Shown here piece by piece: positions 7,806 through 15,594 of a stretch of DNA of 64,000 bases (positions within the stretch are counted from its first letter, which is position 1; every line of letters begins with the position of its first letter). Below the pieces are notes generated by a model. The model had not been told where the DNA came from and did no database searches. It saw only the letters and a list, made by a program, of their open reading frames with translations. The position numbers and the translations under genes were made by a program. The stretch covers positions 434,001-498,000 of the forward strand of contig NZ_JBDKSS010000005.1 of assembly GCF_039680535.1 (NCBI RefSeq). Direction: 5' to 3'. Source of the stretch: Parvibaculum sp039680535 (GTDB lineage: Bacteria > Pseudomonadota > Alphaproteobacteria > Parvibaculales > Parvibaculaceae).

Positions 7806-8069
7806 TTACTGGGCCGGGGCGGCCGGCGTCGCCGGGGCCTGTTCGGCCGGCGCGGCCGGAGCGGTCGACTCAGCCGGAGCGGCGGGAGCCGTGGACTCAG
7901 CCGGAGCCGAGGATTCGGCCGGGGCGGCGGGCGTCTCGGCCGGCGCCGTTTCGGTGGTCGCGGGGGCCGTCGTCTCCGTCGGCGCGGGCTTGTTCGTCAG
8001 CTTGTAGCCGACGATCACCACCAGGGCGATGACGATAACTGCGATGATGACTTTCACGGTGTTGGACAT
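7806..8069 (-). CDS. Small single-pass membrane protein with Ala/Pro-rich tail
   Basis: The 87-residue protein has an N-terminal transmembrane segment (VKVIIAVIVIALVVIVGYKL, about residues 5-24). A periplasmic tail of APAESTAPAAPAES-type repeats follows. Start 8069 is supported by an AGAGGA ribosome site 8 bases upstream; the longer frame to 8174 has none. Composition and terminator resemble the gene at 7177-7563, which suggests a local duplication of an Ala/Pro tail behind two different export signals. Function unknown. Confidence 0.72.
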   Translation of the reverse strand: MSNTVKVIIAVIVIALVVIVGYKLTNKPAPTETTAPATTETAPAETPAAPAESSAPAESTAPAAPAESTAPAAPAEQAPATPAAPAQ

Positions 8070-8478
8070 TCTAAATTCCTCTGACCTGTTTTCCTCGGTC
8101 GGATTGGCAAAGCGGTCCGGACAAAAGCGCCGGTTCCCGCCAGATCGCCCGGAACGAATCCCCGGCTGATCCAAGCGAATGCTAGTCCAAACGCTGCCAA
8201 GCGCTACAGTGAAACGACTTATGGAACGCCATTTATTTTTTGCAGCGCCACAAGAAATACATGTTTTTGTCGGAAAAACGAACGGAGTCAGTGGATTGGC
8301 GGCCGCCTCGCCTTGCCCGGCGTGCGTCTTGCAAGGTAAGTAGGGCGAGTTGACGGCGCGGTGCGGGCCAGGCGCATTTCCCGCGGACGATCGAGTGTGA
8401 ATGGATCATGACGGCTAGCGCAGGCGATCTCCAGGCTCTTTTCCTCAAGGCGAAGCCGACGCGTGGATCGTGGGCGTC
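8070..8478. other. Intergenic region between divergent small membrane protein gene and zapE
   Basis: No conventional gene is seen here. A short AT-rich stretch (about 8215-8265) stands out against the GC-rich background and could hold promoters. A 24-codon frame at 8408-8482 (MTASAGDLQALFLKAK...) ends in an ATGA overlap with the zapE ATG and may be a leader peptide. Confidence 0.5.
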
Positions 8479-9600
8479 ATGAAAAAGGGGCCTCTGGTCG
8501 TCTACCGCCAAAGAGTAGAGAAGGGCGAAATCGCCGCCGACGCCGCACAGGAGCGTGCGGCTCAACGCCTTCAGCATCTGGCCGACGAGCTCTCTGACTG
8601 GAAGCCTGGGAAGAAGGTCGGTCCTCTCGCAAGGCTGGGCCTCGGCAAGCCGGTGACGCCGCCCGAAGGCGTCTATATCTGGGGCGGCGTCGGGCGCGGC
8701 AAATCCATGCTCATGGATCTCTTCTTCGAGCAGGTGCGCGTGCGCCACAAGCGGCGCGTGCACTTCCACGCCTTCATGCTCGAAACGCATGAGCGCATCT
8801 TCCAGTGGCGCCAGCGTGAGAAAGCCGGTGTGGTGAAAGGGGGAGATCCCATTCCACCCGTAGCGGAGGAAATTGCGCGGGAAGCGGCGCTGCTCTGTTT
8901 CGACGAATTCCAGGTGCAGGACATTGCCGACGCCTCCATTCTGGGCCGGCTTTTCACGCAGCTCTTCGATCTCGGCGTCGTCGTGGTTGCGACCTCGAAC
9001 ATCGCGCCGGACGATCTTTATGCGGGCGGCCTCAACCGGCAGCGCTTCCTTCCCTTCATCGATCTGGTGAAGGAGCGCATGGACGTCGTCTATCTCGACA
9101 GCGACACCGATTACCGTCTTGATCGCATGATGGGCCTGCCGGTCTATTACGCGCCGCTCGGTGCAGACGCGCGCGCGGCCATGGATCGCGCCTTCCAGCA
9201 ACTTTCGGATGTGCCGCATGGCCATCCGACAACGCTCGCCCTCAAGGGTCGGGCCGTCGAGGTGCCCGAAGCCGCGCATGGCGTCGCGCGTTTCAATTTC
9301 GAGGATCTTTGTGCGAAGCCGCTGGGTGCCGCGGACTACATCAAGATCGCGCAGAGCTTTCACGCCGTGCTCGTCGACGACGTTCCGGCCATGAGCCCGG
9401 AGCGCCGCAACGAGGCCAAGCGTTTCGTGACGCTGGTCGATGCTCTTTATGAGGCGAAGACCAGGCTCATCATCTCGGCGGCAGCCGAACCCTCGGCGCT
9501 TTATCCCAAGGGCGACGGCGCTTTCGCCTTTGAGCGCACGGTTTCGCGGCTCATGGAAATGCAGAGCGCCGACTATCTGAACCTGCGCGCCGCGGATTGA
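8479..9600 (+). CDS. zapE: ZapE/AFG1-family P-loop ATPase
   Basis: This 373-residue ATPase is the bacterial homologue of mitochondrial AFG1. In E. coli ZapE acts on FtsZ rings during constriction. Walker A is GGVGRGKS (about residues 69-76), Walker B is LLCFDEFQ and the sensor region is VVVATSNIAPDDLY, all typical. The C-terminal family block (RFVTLVDALYEAKTRLIISA) is intact. I start at the ATG at 8479, which matches the family N-terminus; a GTG at 8473 minus 3 (8470) is possible. The sdh and mdh genes lie nearby, an association often seen for this family in alphaproteobacteria. It is convergent with the O-methyltransferase gene, 3 bases apart. Confidence 0.9.
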   Translation: MKKGPLVVYRQRVEKGEIAADAAQERAAQRLQHLADELSDWKPGKKVGPLARLGLGKPVTPPEGVYIWGGVGRGKSMLMDLFFEQVRVRHKRRVHFHAFMLETHERIFQWRQREKAGVVKGGDPIPPVAEEIAREAALLCFDEFQVQDIADASILGRLFTQLFDLGVVVVATSNIAPDDLYAGGLNRQRFLPFIDLVKERMDVVYLDSDTDYRLDRMMGLPVYYAPLGADARAAMDRAFQQLSDVPHGHPTTLALKGRAVEVPEAAHGVARFNFEDLCAKPLGAADYIKIAQSFHAVLVDDVPAMSPERRNEAKRFVTLVDALYEAKTRLIISAAAEPSALYPKGDGAFAFERTVSRLMEMQSADYLNLRAAD

Positions 9601-9603
9601 TCG

Positions 9604-10260
9604 TCATTTCTTGCGGGCAAGCATGACGCCGTCGCCGATGGTGACGAGCGAGGCATCGACGCGGGCGTCGTTCGCGATCTTCGCGTTGAGAGCGCGGATC
9701 GCGAGGGTGTCCTTGTCATTGGCTTGCGGGTCGATGACGGCGCCGCCCCAGAGCATGTTGTCCAGCGCGATCACGCCTCCCGGACGCAGCAGCTTGAGAC
9801 ATGCTTCGTAGTAGGCGTCATAGCCGGTCTTGTCGGCGTCGATGAAGGCGAAGTCGAAATCGCCCTCGCGGCCCTTGCAGATCAGCGTTTCGAGCGTTTC
9901 GAGCGCAGGCGCGAGCTTCAGCTCAATGCGCCTTTCAAGACCCGCCTCTTTCCAGTAACGCCGCGCGATGGCGGTCCATTCCTCGCTGACGTCGCAACAG
10001 AGTAGCTGGCCGTTCTTCGGCAGCGCGCGAGCGATCGCTATCGCGCTGTAGCCGGTGAAGGTGCCGATCTCGATTGCTTGCTTCGCGCCGATGGCGCCGA
10101 CGAGAAAGGTCAGGAAGGCGCCCTGGTCGACGCCGATCTGCATCATCGCCATCGGCAGTCTGGCGGTTTCCGCGCGCAGCCGTCTCTGCGCCTCGGTTTC
10201 GGTCGCGACGAGGGAGGCGGCGTAGGCCGAGATTGCTTCGGGAACGAGGGAGCGAGACAT
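9604..10260 (-). CDS. Class I SAM-dependent O-methyltransferase (CCoAMT/COMT-like)
   Basis: This 218-residue protein belongs to the cation-dependent catechol / caffeoyl-CoA O-methyltransferase family. SAM motif I is IEIGTFTGYSAIAIA, followed by the acidic CCDVSEEW. The metal/substrate motif is FDFAFIDADKTGYDAYYE, and LLRPGGVIALDNMLWGG follows. These fit transfer of methyl to a catechol-like hydroxyl with Mg2+, but the natural substrate is not evident. It lies 17 bases downstream of the padR gene on the same strand, so the two probably form one transcript controlled by PadR. Confidence 0.88.
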   Translation of the reverse strand: MSRSLVPEAISAYAASLVATETEAQRRLRAETARLPMAMMQIGVDQGAFLTFLVGAIGAKQAIEIGTFTGYSAIAIARALPKNGQLLCCDVSEEWTAIARRYWKEAGLERRIELKLAPALETLETLICKGREGDFDFAFIDADKTGYDAYYEACLKLLRPGGVIALDNMLWGGAVIDPQANDKDTLAIRALNAKIANDARVDASLVTIGDGVMLARKK

Positions 10261-10277
10261 GGATTATTCGTCCTTCT

Positions 10278-10838
10278 TCAGCTGCGTTCGATCTTCGCGG
10301 CGGCGACATCAATGACTTCGGCGATGGCTGCGATCTCGTCCTGCGCGAGCGTTCCCCGGTCGAGGCGCAACCTGAGCGCCGTGTGGAAGTTCTCGACAGC
10401 GCGGATGATTTCGGGCGCCGGTCCGCCACGGAAGCGGCGGCTTACCTCATCCATGCGCTTGAAGATTGCGTCGACGGTTGCCTTGTTGTCGTCGAGAAAG
10501 GCGCGGCCCTCGGCGGTGAGCGTGTAGAGCTTTTTCGATCCTTCGCCGGGTGTCACGGTCGCGAAGCCCTGATCCTCGAGCATCGTCAGCGTCGGATAGA
10601 CGACGCCGGGGCTCGGGGAGTAATTGCCGCCGAAGGTGTCCTCGATCGCCTTGATGATGTCATAGCCGTGGCGCGGTTCGTCCGCGATCAGCTTCAGGAT
10701 GACGAAGCGCAGATCGCCCTGCTCGAAGGCGCGTACGCGCCGCCCACTCCGGCCTCGGTCAAAGCCGTGGTGATCCCCGAGGCGCCAACTGCCGCGGCCG
10801 TGCTCATGCCGGTGACCCTTCATGAAGCGCTTGAACAT
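10278..10838 (-). CDS. PadR-family transcriptional regulator
   Basis: This 186-residue regulator has a His/Arg/Gly-rich N-terminal arm (about 1-38), then the PadR winged helix (FVILKLIADEPRHGYDIIKAIEDTFGG through PGVVYPTLTMLEDQGF) and a C-terminal dimerisation helix bundle. The region with YSPSPGVVYPTL is the recognition helix typical of PadR. I use the ATG at 10838 because GAGG sits 5 bases upstream; a GTG two codons earlier would overlap that site. A 21-bp-armed palindrome begins 9 bases upstream of the start, consistent with autoregulation. It probably controls the O-methyltransferase gene that follows. Confidence 0.9.
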   Translation of the reverse strand: MFKRFMKGHRHEHGRGSWRLGDHHGFDRGRSGRRVRAFEQGDLRFVILKLIADEPRHGYDIIKAIEDTFGGNYSPSPGVVYPTLTMLEDQGFATVTPGEGSKKLYTLTAEGRAFLDDNKATVDAIFKRMDEVSRRFRGGPAPEIIRAVENFHTALRLRLDRGTLAQDEIAAIAEVIDVAAAKIERS

Positions 10839-10846
10839 TTTCACCT

Positions 10847-10900
10847 CGATCTATTTCGATATATCTTACTTTCATGGAAAAGATATATCGAAATAGATCG
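10847..10900. promoter_or_regulatory. PadR operator, long perfect inverted repeat
   Basis: Two perfectly complementary 21-base arms (10847-10867 and 10880-10900) are separated by 12 bases. Each arm contains the half-palindrome GATATATC beside CGATCTATTTC. The repeat ends 8 bases before the PadR start codon and is AT-rich against a GC-rich background. PadR proteins bind ATAT-rich dyads of this kind, so autoregulation is the natural reading. Confidence 0.8.
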
Positions 10901-10995
10901 GAGTCAAGGGGCGGGTTCAGGCGCGAGATTTCAAAAAGCGGTGGGGGCGGATGGCGTCAGCCGGTGTCAGATCGACGAATTTTGGTCGATGCAGA

Positions 10996-11018
10996 GCCGC
11001 TTTCGTTGCGAAAGCGGC
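10996..11018 (+). other. Strong hairpin upstream of mdh
   Basis: A perfect 10-bp stem (GCCGCTTTCG, 10996-11005, with its complement at 11009-11018) has a 3-base loop and no T tract. It lies about 105 bases before the mdh start, in what may be the 5' leader. It could stabilise the mRNA or mark a processing site. No known riboswitch was recognised. Confidence 0.5.
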
Positions 11019-11121
11019 GGATTCAGGCTACTAGGCTTGCCCGATATCCCAACCTCGCGGCGCGCGATCCGGCCGGGAACGGCCGCCGATCCACCTGCAA
11101 AGACACCCGGAGGCTTTTCAT

Positions 11122-12114
11122 ATGGCTCGGAAGAAAATCGCACTTATCGGCGGCGGTCAGATCGGTGGCACGCTTGCTCTGCTCGCGGGGCTCAAGGAGC
11201 TCGGCGACGTCGTCATTTTCGACATCGCGGAAGGCCTGCCTCAGGGCAAGGCGCTCGACCTCGCCGAAGCCTCGCCGGTCGAAGGCTACAATGTCGCGCT
11301 GGCTGGCGCGAACGACTACAAGGGCATCAAGGGCGCCGATGTCGTCATCGTGACCGCCGGTGTGCCGCGCAAGCCGGGCATGAGCCGCGACGATCTTCTC
11401 GGCATCAACCTCAAGGTCATGGCGCAGGTCGGCGAAGGTATCGCGAAGTACGCGCCGAACGCCTTCGTCATCTGCATCACCAACCCGCTCGACGCGATGG
11501 TCTGGGCGCTGCGCCAGTTCTCGGGCCTGCCGCACAACAAGGTCGTCGGCATGGCCGGCGTTCTCGACTCGGCGCGCTTCCGCTATTTCCTCGCCGAAGA
11601 GTTCAAGGTTTCGGTCGAAGACGTGACGGCCTTCGTGCTCGGCGGCCATGGCGACACGATGGTTCCGCTGCCTCGCTACTCGACGGTTGCGGGCATTCCG
11701 CTTCCCGACCTCATCAAGATGGGCTGGACCACGAAGGAAAAGCTCGACCAGATCATTCAGCGCACGCGTGATGGCGGCGCCGAGATCGTCAGCCTGCTGA
11801 AGACCGGTTCGGCCTTCTACGCGCCCGCCGCTTCGGGTATCGCGATGGCTGAAGCCTATCTCAAGGACCAGAAGCGCGTTGTGCCCTGCGCCGCCTATCT
11901 CGATGGCGAGTACGGCCAGAAGGACATCTATGTCGGCGTTCCGGTCGTGATCGGCGAGGGTGGTGTCGAGCGCATCGTCGAGATCGAGCTCAATGCCGCT
12001 GAAAAGAAGGCCTTCCAGAAGTCGGTCGACGCCGTTGCCGGCCTCGTCGACGCCTGCAAGAAGATCGACCCCAGCGTCGCCAAGGGCGCCGCGCCGAAGG
12101 GCAAGAAGAAATAA
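11122..12114 (+). CDS. mdh: Malate dehydrogenase, LDH-like type
   Basis: The 330-residue enzyme interconverts malate and oxaloacetate with NAD+. The nucleotide-binding motif is KIALIGGGQIGGTLA, and the acidic FDIAEG follows beta-2. Substrate-binding arginines are in GVPRKPGMSRDDLL, the NAD/substrate region is ITNPLDAMVWALRQ, and the catalytic His is in VLGGHGDTMVPLPRY. The C-terminus is slightly longer than usual, ending in a lysine-rich tail (KGAAPKGKKK). GGAGG lies 8 bases before the ATG. It is followed by its own terminator, so it is transcribed separately from sucCD here although it lies close to it. Confidence 0.97.
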   Translation: MARKKIALIGGGQIGGTLALLAGLKELGDVVIFDIAEGLPQGKALDLAEASPVEGYNVALAGANDYKGIKGADVVIVTAGVPRKPGMSRDDLLGINLKVMAQVGEGIAKYAPNAFVICITNPLDAMVWALRQFSGLPHNKVVGMAGVLDSARFRYFLAEEFKVSVEDVTAFVLGGHGDTMVPLPRYSTVAGIPLPDLIKMGWTTKEKLDQIIQRTRDGGAEIVSLLKTGSAFYAPAASGIAMAEAYLKDQKRVVPCAAYLDGEYGQKDIYVGVPVVIGEGGVERIVEIELNAAEKKAFQKSVDAVAGLVDACKKIDPSVAKGAAPKGKKK

Positions 12115-12143
12115 GTTCGAAGCCTTCGAGGTTTCGATTGCCG

Positions 12144-12177
12144 AACGGGCGGACAGAAATGTCCGCCCGTTTTGTTT
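12144..12177 (+). terminator. Intrinsic terminator of mdh
   Basis: An 11-bp perfect stem (AACGGGCGGAC, 12144-12154, with its complement at 12161-12171) has a 6-base loop and is followed by a T-rich TTTGTTT stretch. Confidence 0.9.
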
Positions 12178-12252
12178 GTCGTTCGTGTGTGCGGACTTGC
12201 AGCGGCGTGGCGGCGCGCTAATCTTGCTCACCGAATTGAGGGTAGACGATTC

Positions 12253-12873
12253 ATGGAACTGAAGATCGGCGTGAAGGCCCTTGCGGCCATTGTTGTCATG
12301 GCTGCGGCGCTTCCCGGCATCGCCGAAGCGCGCGGCGGCGCCATGCTCTATCGGGACGCGGGGTTTCGCGGTGGCGCCGTGCGTATCGATCGCGACATTC
12401 CGAATCTCAACGAGCTGGGCGTCGGCGATGCGGCATCGAGCATGTCGGTGCGGGGCGGCGCGTGGGAAGTTTGCGAGCATGTGAATTATCGCGGACGCTG
12501 TGTCGTGATCGATGGCGACATGGCCGACTTCCGCGAGATCGGAATGAACGACAAGGCGTCGTCGATCAGGCGGGCCGATTATCGCGGCGGCTATCCGCGC
12601 CCTGATCGCCCGCGCGACAGGGAAGGCGGCATCACGGTCTTCCGGAATGCCGGGTTCTCCGGCGGATCCATGAGTTTCGATGGCGATGAGCCCGATCTCG
12701 GGCGGTACGGCATCAACGATCAGATCTCGAGTCTCGACGTCGCATATGGCGTCTGGGAAGTTTGCGAGGACATTCGCTATCGCGGACGCTGCTTCACCGT
12801 CGACGGGCGTATCGGCAACCTCGACCGAATGGGATTCAACGACCGGATTTCTTCCATTCGACGGCTTCGCTAA
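12253..12873 (+). CDS. Secreted protein with two beta/gamma-crystallin-like domains
   Basis: The 206-residue product has a signal peptide (LKIGVKALAAIVVMAAALPGIAEA, about residues 3-26). The mature part contains repeated crystallin-type Greek-key units. Each unit begins with a strand such as MLYRDAGFRGGAVRID or ITVFRNAGFSGGSMSF, continues with a GINDQISSL-type turn, then WEVCEH/DxxYRGRC. The two halves (about 29-115 and 130-206) are clear internal duplicates separated by a Pro/Arg/Asp-rich linker. The paired cysteines in WEVC...YRGRC may form disulphides. Some bacterial members bind Ca2+ through D/N-D/N-x-x-S/T-S motifs; NDKASS and NDQISS fit that loosely. The start at 12253 is set by the signal peptide. 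Confidence 0.85.
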   Translation: MELKIGVKALAAIVVMAAALPGIAEARGGAMLYRDAGFRGGAVRIDRDIPNLNELGVGDAASSMSVRGGAWEVCEHVNYRGRCVVIDGDMADFREIGMNDKASSIRRADYRGGYPRPDRPRDREGGITVFRNAGFSGGSMSFDGDEPDLGRYGINDQISSLDVAYGVWEVCEDIRYRGRCFTVDGRIGNLDRMGFNDRISSIRRLR

Positions 12874-12897
12874 GGACGGCTTGATCGCGCCGCGATA

Positions 12898-12924
12898 CCG
12901 ATTTAATGTATTACATTAAATCGG
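12898..12924. promoter_or_regulatory. Perfect 27-bp palindromic operator upstream of the MBL-fold gene
   Basis: Arms CCGATTTAATGTA and its exact complement flank a single central T. The palindrome ends 14 bases before the ATG at 12939. It is markedly AT-rich against its surroundings. It looks like a TetR-type or similar dimer-binding site, but no regulator gene lies next to it. Confidence 0.75.
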
Positions 12925-12938
12925 AGAGGGGTTGGATC

Positions 12939-14090
12939 ATGAGCAAGGCGCGTATGGCCGCTGCACTCGTCGCGGGGCTGGCATCGGTGGTGGTGGCTGC
13001 GGGCGCCGCCGTATGGACGGTGCCGTCGCTTCAGGATGCGCTGGTGCAGCGCGTCATCGATCAGCGGGTCGGTCTGCATGATCGGGACGGGCTCCTTGAC
13101 GACGGGGCGCTGCACGTCGTGCTTTGCGGCACGGGGTCGCCCATGCCCGATTCGACGCGCGCGGACGCATGCACGGCAATCGTGGCGGGCGGGCATATCG
13201 TCGTCATCGATGCAGGCCCAGGCTCCTGGACGAGCTTTGCCGGCACCCGGCTGCCCGCCCAGAAGATCGACGCGGTGCTGCTGACGCATCTCCATTCCGA
13301 TCATATCGACGGCCTGCCCGAATTCGCGGTGCAGACGTGGATATCAGGCCGCAAGGTGCCGCTCGACGTCTTCGGGCCGGGCAAGGCGCAGGAGGTCAAG
13401 CCCGTGGTCGATGCGGCGGGCAGGATACATGGCGCCAGCGGCACGAAGGAAGTGGTGCAGGGGATCTCGCTCGCGCTGGACGCGGATTCCGGCTACCGGA
13501 TCGCGCATCATGACGCCGATCATCTGATACCGGAGGCGGTGGGCATGACCGCGCATGAGATCGCAACGCCCGCGCCCGGAGAGCTTGTTACCGTCTTCGA
13601 CAAGGATGGGCTCAAGATTTCCGCCTTCCTTGTCGACCATCGTCCGGTGGAGCCCGCTTTCGGCTACCGCGTGGAATATGGCGGGCGCGTCGCGGTTCTC
13701 TCCGGCGACACGAAAAAGAATGCGAACCTCGCGCATATGGCGGTGGGCGCCGACCTCCTCATCCATGAAGCGCTCAACCGGGAAATGGTGGCGAAAGTCG
13801 CCGCCGGTCTCGATCGCGCGGGCGATCACCGTCTGGCCAAGATGGCGCGGGATACGCTCACCTATCATACCTCGCCGGTCGAAGCGGCCGAGATAGCGGG
13901 GGCGGGCCATGTGAAGCTTCTCGTCTACGCCCATGTGGTGCCCCCGCTGCCCAATGCACTCGTGCGGCGCGTCTTCCTGCGCGGCGTCGATGCGGTGCGG
14001 GGCGAGGGCGATACGAAGCTCGGCTATGATGGCATGATGATCACGATGCCGGCCGGATCGCAGGCGATCTCGATATCCGATCTGCTCTGA
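12939..14090 (+). CDS. Exported metallo-beta-lactamase-fold hydrolase
   Basis: The 383-residue protein has an N-terminal membrane/signal segment (MAAALVAGLASVVVAAGAAVW) and then an MBL domain. The dinuclear metal motif HxHxDH is HLHSDH. Further ligand candidates lie in SFLVDHRPVEPAFGYRVE, SGDTKKN and the C-terminal VYAHVVPP. The layout GTGSPMPD...IDAGPGSW resembles the RNase Z / lactonase-like branch of the superfamily rather than true beta-lactamases. An exported enzyme of this type could act on lactones, phosphodiesters or sulphate esters; the substrate is not evident. GGAGAGGGG precedes the start. It is preceded by a 27-bp palindrome, so it is probably inducible. Confidence 0.82.
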   Translation: MSKARMAAALVAGLASVVVAAGAAVWTVPSLQDALVQRVIDQRVGLHDRDGLLDDGALHVVLCGTGSPMPDSTRADACTAIVAGGHIVVIDAGPGSWTSFAGTRLPAQKIDAVLLTHLHSDHIDGLPEFAVQTWISGRKVPLDVFGPGKAQEVKPVVDAAGRIHGASGTKEVVQGISLALDADSGYRIAHHDADHLIPEAVGMTAHEIATPAPGELVTVFDKDGLKISAFLVDHRPVEPAFGYRVEYGGRVAVLSGDTKKNANLAHMAVGADLLIHEALNREMVAKVAAGLDRAGDHRLAKMARDTLTYHTSPVEAAEIAGAGHVKLLVYAHVVPPLPNALVRRVFLRGVDAVRGEGDTKLGYDGMMITMPAGSQAISISDLL

Positions 14091-14424
14091 GCCTCCGATT
14101 CCGGGCTTCGCGGAAAGTCGGCGGCGACGGCGGTCGCCCCGACGAGCGCACGGCATAGGCGTCATATTTGTCTGGTTTCATGGGCACGGCCGCCCATGTT
14201 GCGGTCATTCGTCGCCCAGTTGCATACAGTCTGTGCAACCTGCCGCAGCGTCGGCGCCAAAAATTTTGTACTGATAATTCTGTAGGTTAGCCGATCCGAT
14301 ACTCTGAACCTGGATTCAGCATTTGGCAGTTGCGCCCCCGGCGCCGGGTGCTATAAATCCCCGCAAATACGATTTCCCATCGGGGCCTGCGACCTTCCGC
14401 CGCCCCTCATGCCGGACGGATCGC
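14091..14424. other. Intergenic region with candidate sucCD promoter
   Basis: No gene is seen. A candidate promoter TTGCGC (14330-14335), 16-base spacer, TATAAA (14352-14357) lies about 70 bases before the sucC start. A GC-rich CCCCCGGCGCCGGG stretch occupies the spacer. The boxes are assigned by eye. Confidence 0.45.
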
Positions 14425-15594
14425 ATGAATATCCATGAATACCAGGCCAAGGCCGTGCTCGCGAAATATGGCGTGGCGGTTCCCCGCGGCTTTCCTGCCT
14501 TTAGCCCTGACGAAGCGGTGGAAGCCGCCAAGAAGCTTGGCGGCCCTGTCTATGTCGTGAAGGCCCAGATTCATGCGGGCGGTCGCGGCAAGGCCGGCGG
14601 CGTCAAGGTCGTGAAGTCGCTGGACGACGTGAAGAGCGAAGCGACGCGGCTCCTCGGCTCGACGCTGGTGACGCACCAGACGGGTCCGGCCGGCAAGCAG
14701 GTCAACCGCCTCTATATCGAGGAAGGTTCCTCGATTGCCCGCGAACTCTATCTCTCCGTGCTCGTCGATCGCGCGACCTCGCGCATCGCCTTCATCGTGT
14801 CCACCGAAGGCGGCATGGACATCGAGGAAGTCGCGCACAAGACGCCGGAAAAGATCCTCACCTTCTCGATCGACCCGGCTTCGGGCGTGTCGAGCTTCCA
14901 TGGCCGCAAGGTGGCTTTCGCGCTCGGTCTCGAGGGCGATCTGAATGCCCAGGCCGTGGCTCTGGTCGAGAAGCTCTACAACGCCTTCGTCGAAGAGGAC
15001 ATGGCGCAGCTCGAGATCAACCCGCTGGTCGTCACGGGCGACAACAAGCTCGTCTGCCTCGATGCCAAGGTCGGCTTCGACGACAACGCGCTTTACCGCC
15101 ACAAGGACATCGTCGAACTCCGCGACATCACGGAAGAAGATCCGGCTGAAGTCGAGGCGTCGAAATACGACCTCAACTACGTCAAGCTCGACGGCAAGAT
15201 CGGCTGCATGGTGAACGGCGCCGGTCTCGCCATGGCGACGATGGACATCATCAAATATTACGGCTCCGAGCCCGCCAACTTCCTCGACGTCGGCGGCGGC
15301 GCGACGAAGGAAAAGGTCACGGCGGCCTTCAAGATCATTCTTTCGGACAAGAATGTCGAAGGCATCCTCGTCAACATCTTCGGCGGCATCATGCGCTGCG
15401 ACATCATCGCGGAAGGCGTCATCGCCGCCGCGAAGGAAGTGAGCCTCAAGGTTCCGCTCGTCGTGCGCCTCGAAGGCACGAACGTCGAACTCGGCAAGAA
15501 GATCATGGCCGAATCGGGCCTGCCCATTATTTCCGCCGACAATCTCGCCGACGCGGCCGAGAAGATCGTCAAGGCCGTGAAGGAGGCTGCGTAA
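14425..15594 (+). CDS. sucC: Succinyl-CoA synthetase beta subunit
   Basis: The 389-residue subunit couples succinyl-CoA cleavage to ADP or GDP phosphorylation, working with SucD. The ATP-grasp N-terminus MNIHEYQAKAVLAKYGVAVP is canonical, and VKAQIHAGGRGKAGGVK holds the nucleotide-binding Lys. The C-terminal CoA-ligase domain has NGAGLAMATMD and NIFGGIMRCDIIAEG. The ATG at 14425 matches the family N-terminus exactly; a longer open frame from 14323 is untranslated leader. sucD begins immediately after the stop. Confidence 0.97.
   Translation: MNIHEYQAKAVLAKYGVAVPRGFPAFSPDEAVEAAKKLGGPVYVVKAQIHAGGRGKAGGVKVVKSLDDVKSEATRLLGSTLVTHQTGPAGKQVNRLYIEEGSSIARELYLSVLVDRATSRIAFIVSTEGGMDIEEVAHKTPEKILTFSIDPASGVSSFHGRKVAFALGLEGDLNAQAVALVEKLYNAFVEEDMAQLEINPLVVTGDNKLVCLDAKVGFDDNALYRHKDIVELRDITEEDPAEVEASKYDLNYVKLDGKIGCMVNGAGLAMATMDIIKYYGSEPANFLDVGGGATKEKVTAAFKIILSDKNVEGILVNIFGGIMRCDIIAEGVIAAAKEVSLKVPLVVRLEGTNVELGKKIMAESGLPIISADNLADAAEKIVKAVKEAA

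Noticed and set aside
7806..8069. Repeated APAES-type DNA considered as a tandem-repeat or CRISPR-like array
   Set aside because: The repeats are codon-level Ala/Pro/Ser runs inside a coding frame with no regular spacer. No CRISPR array is seen anywhere in the window.
10074..11771. 565-codon plus-strand frame across the padR and mdh starts
   Set aside because: It crosses three known genes in the wrong frames and passes through the PadR operator.
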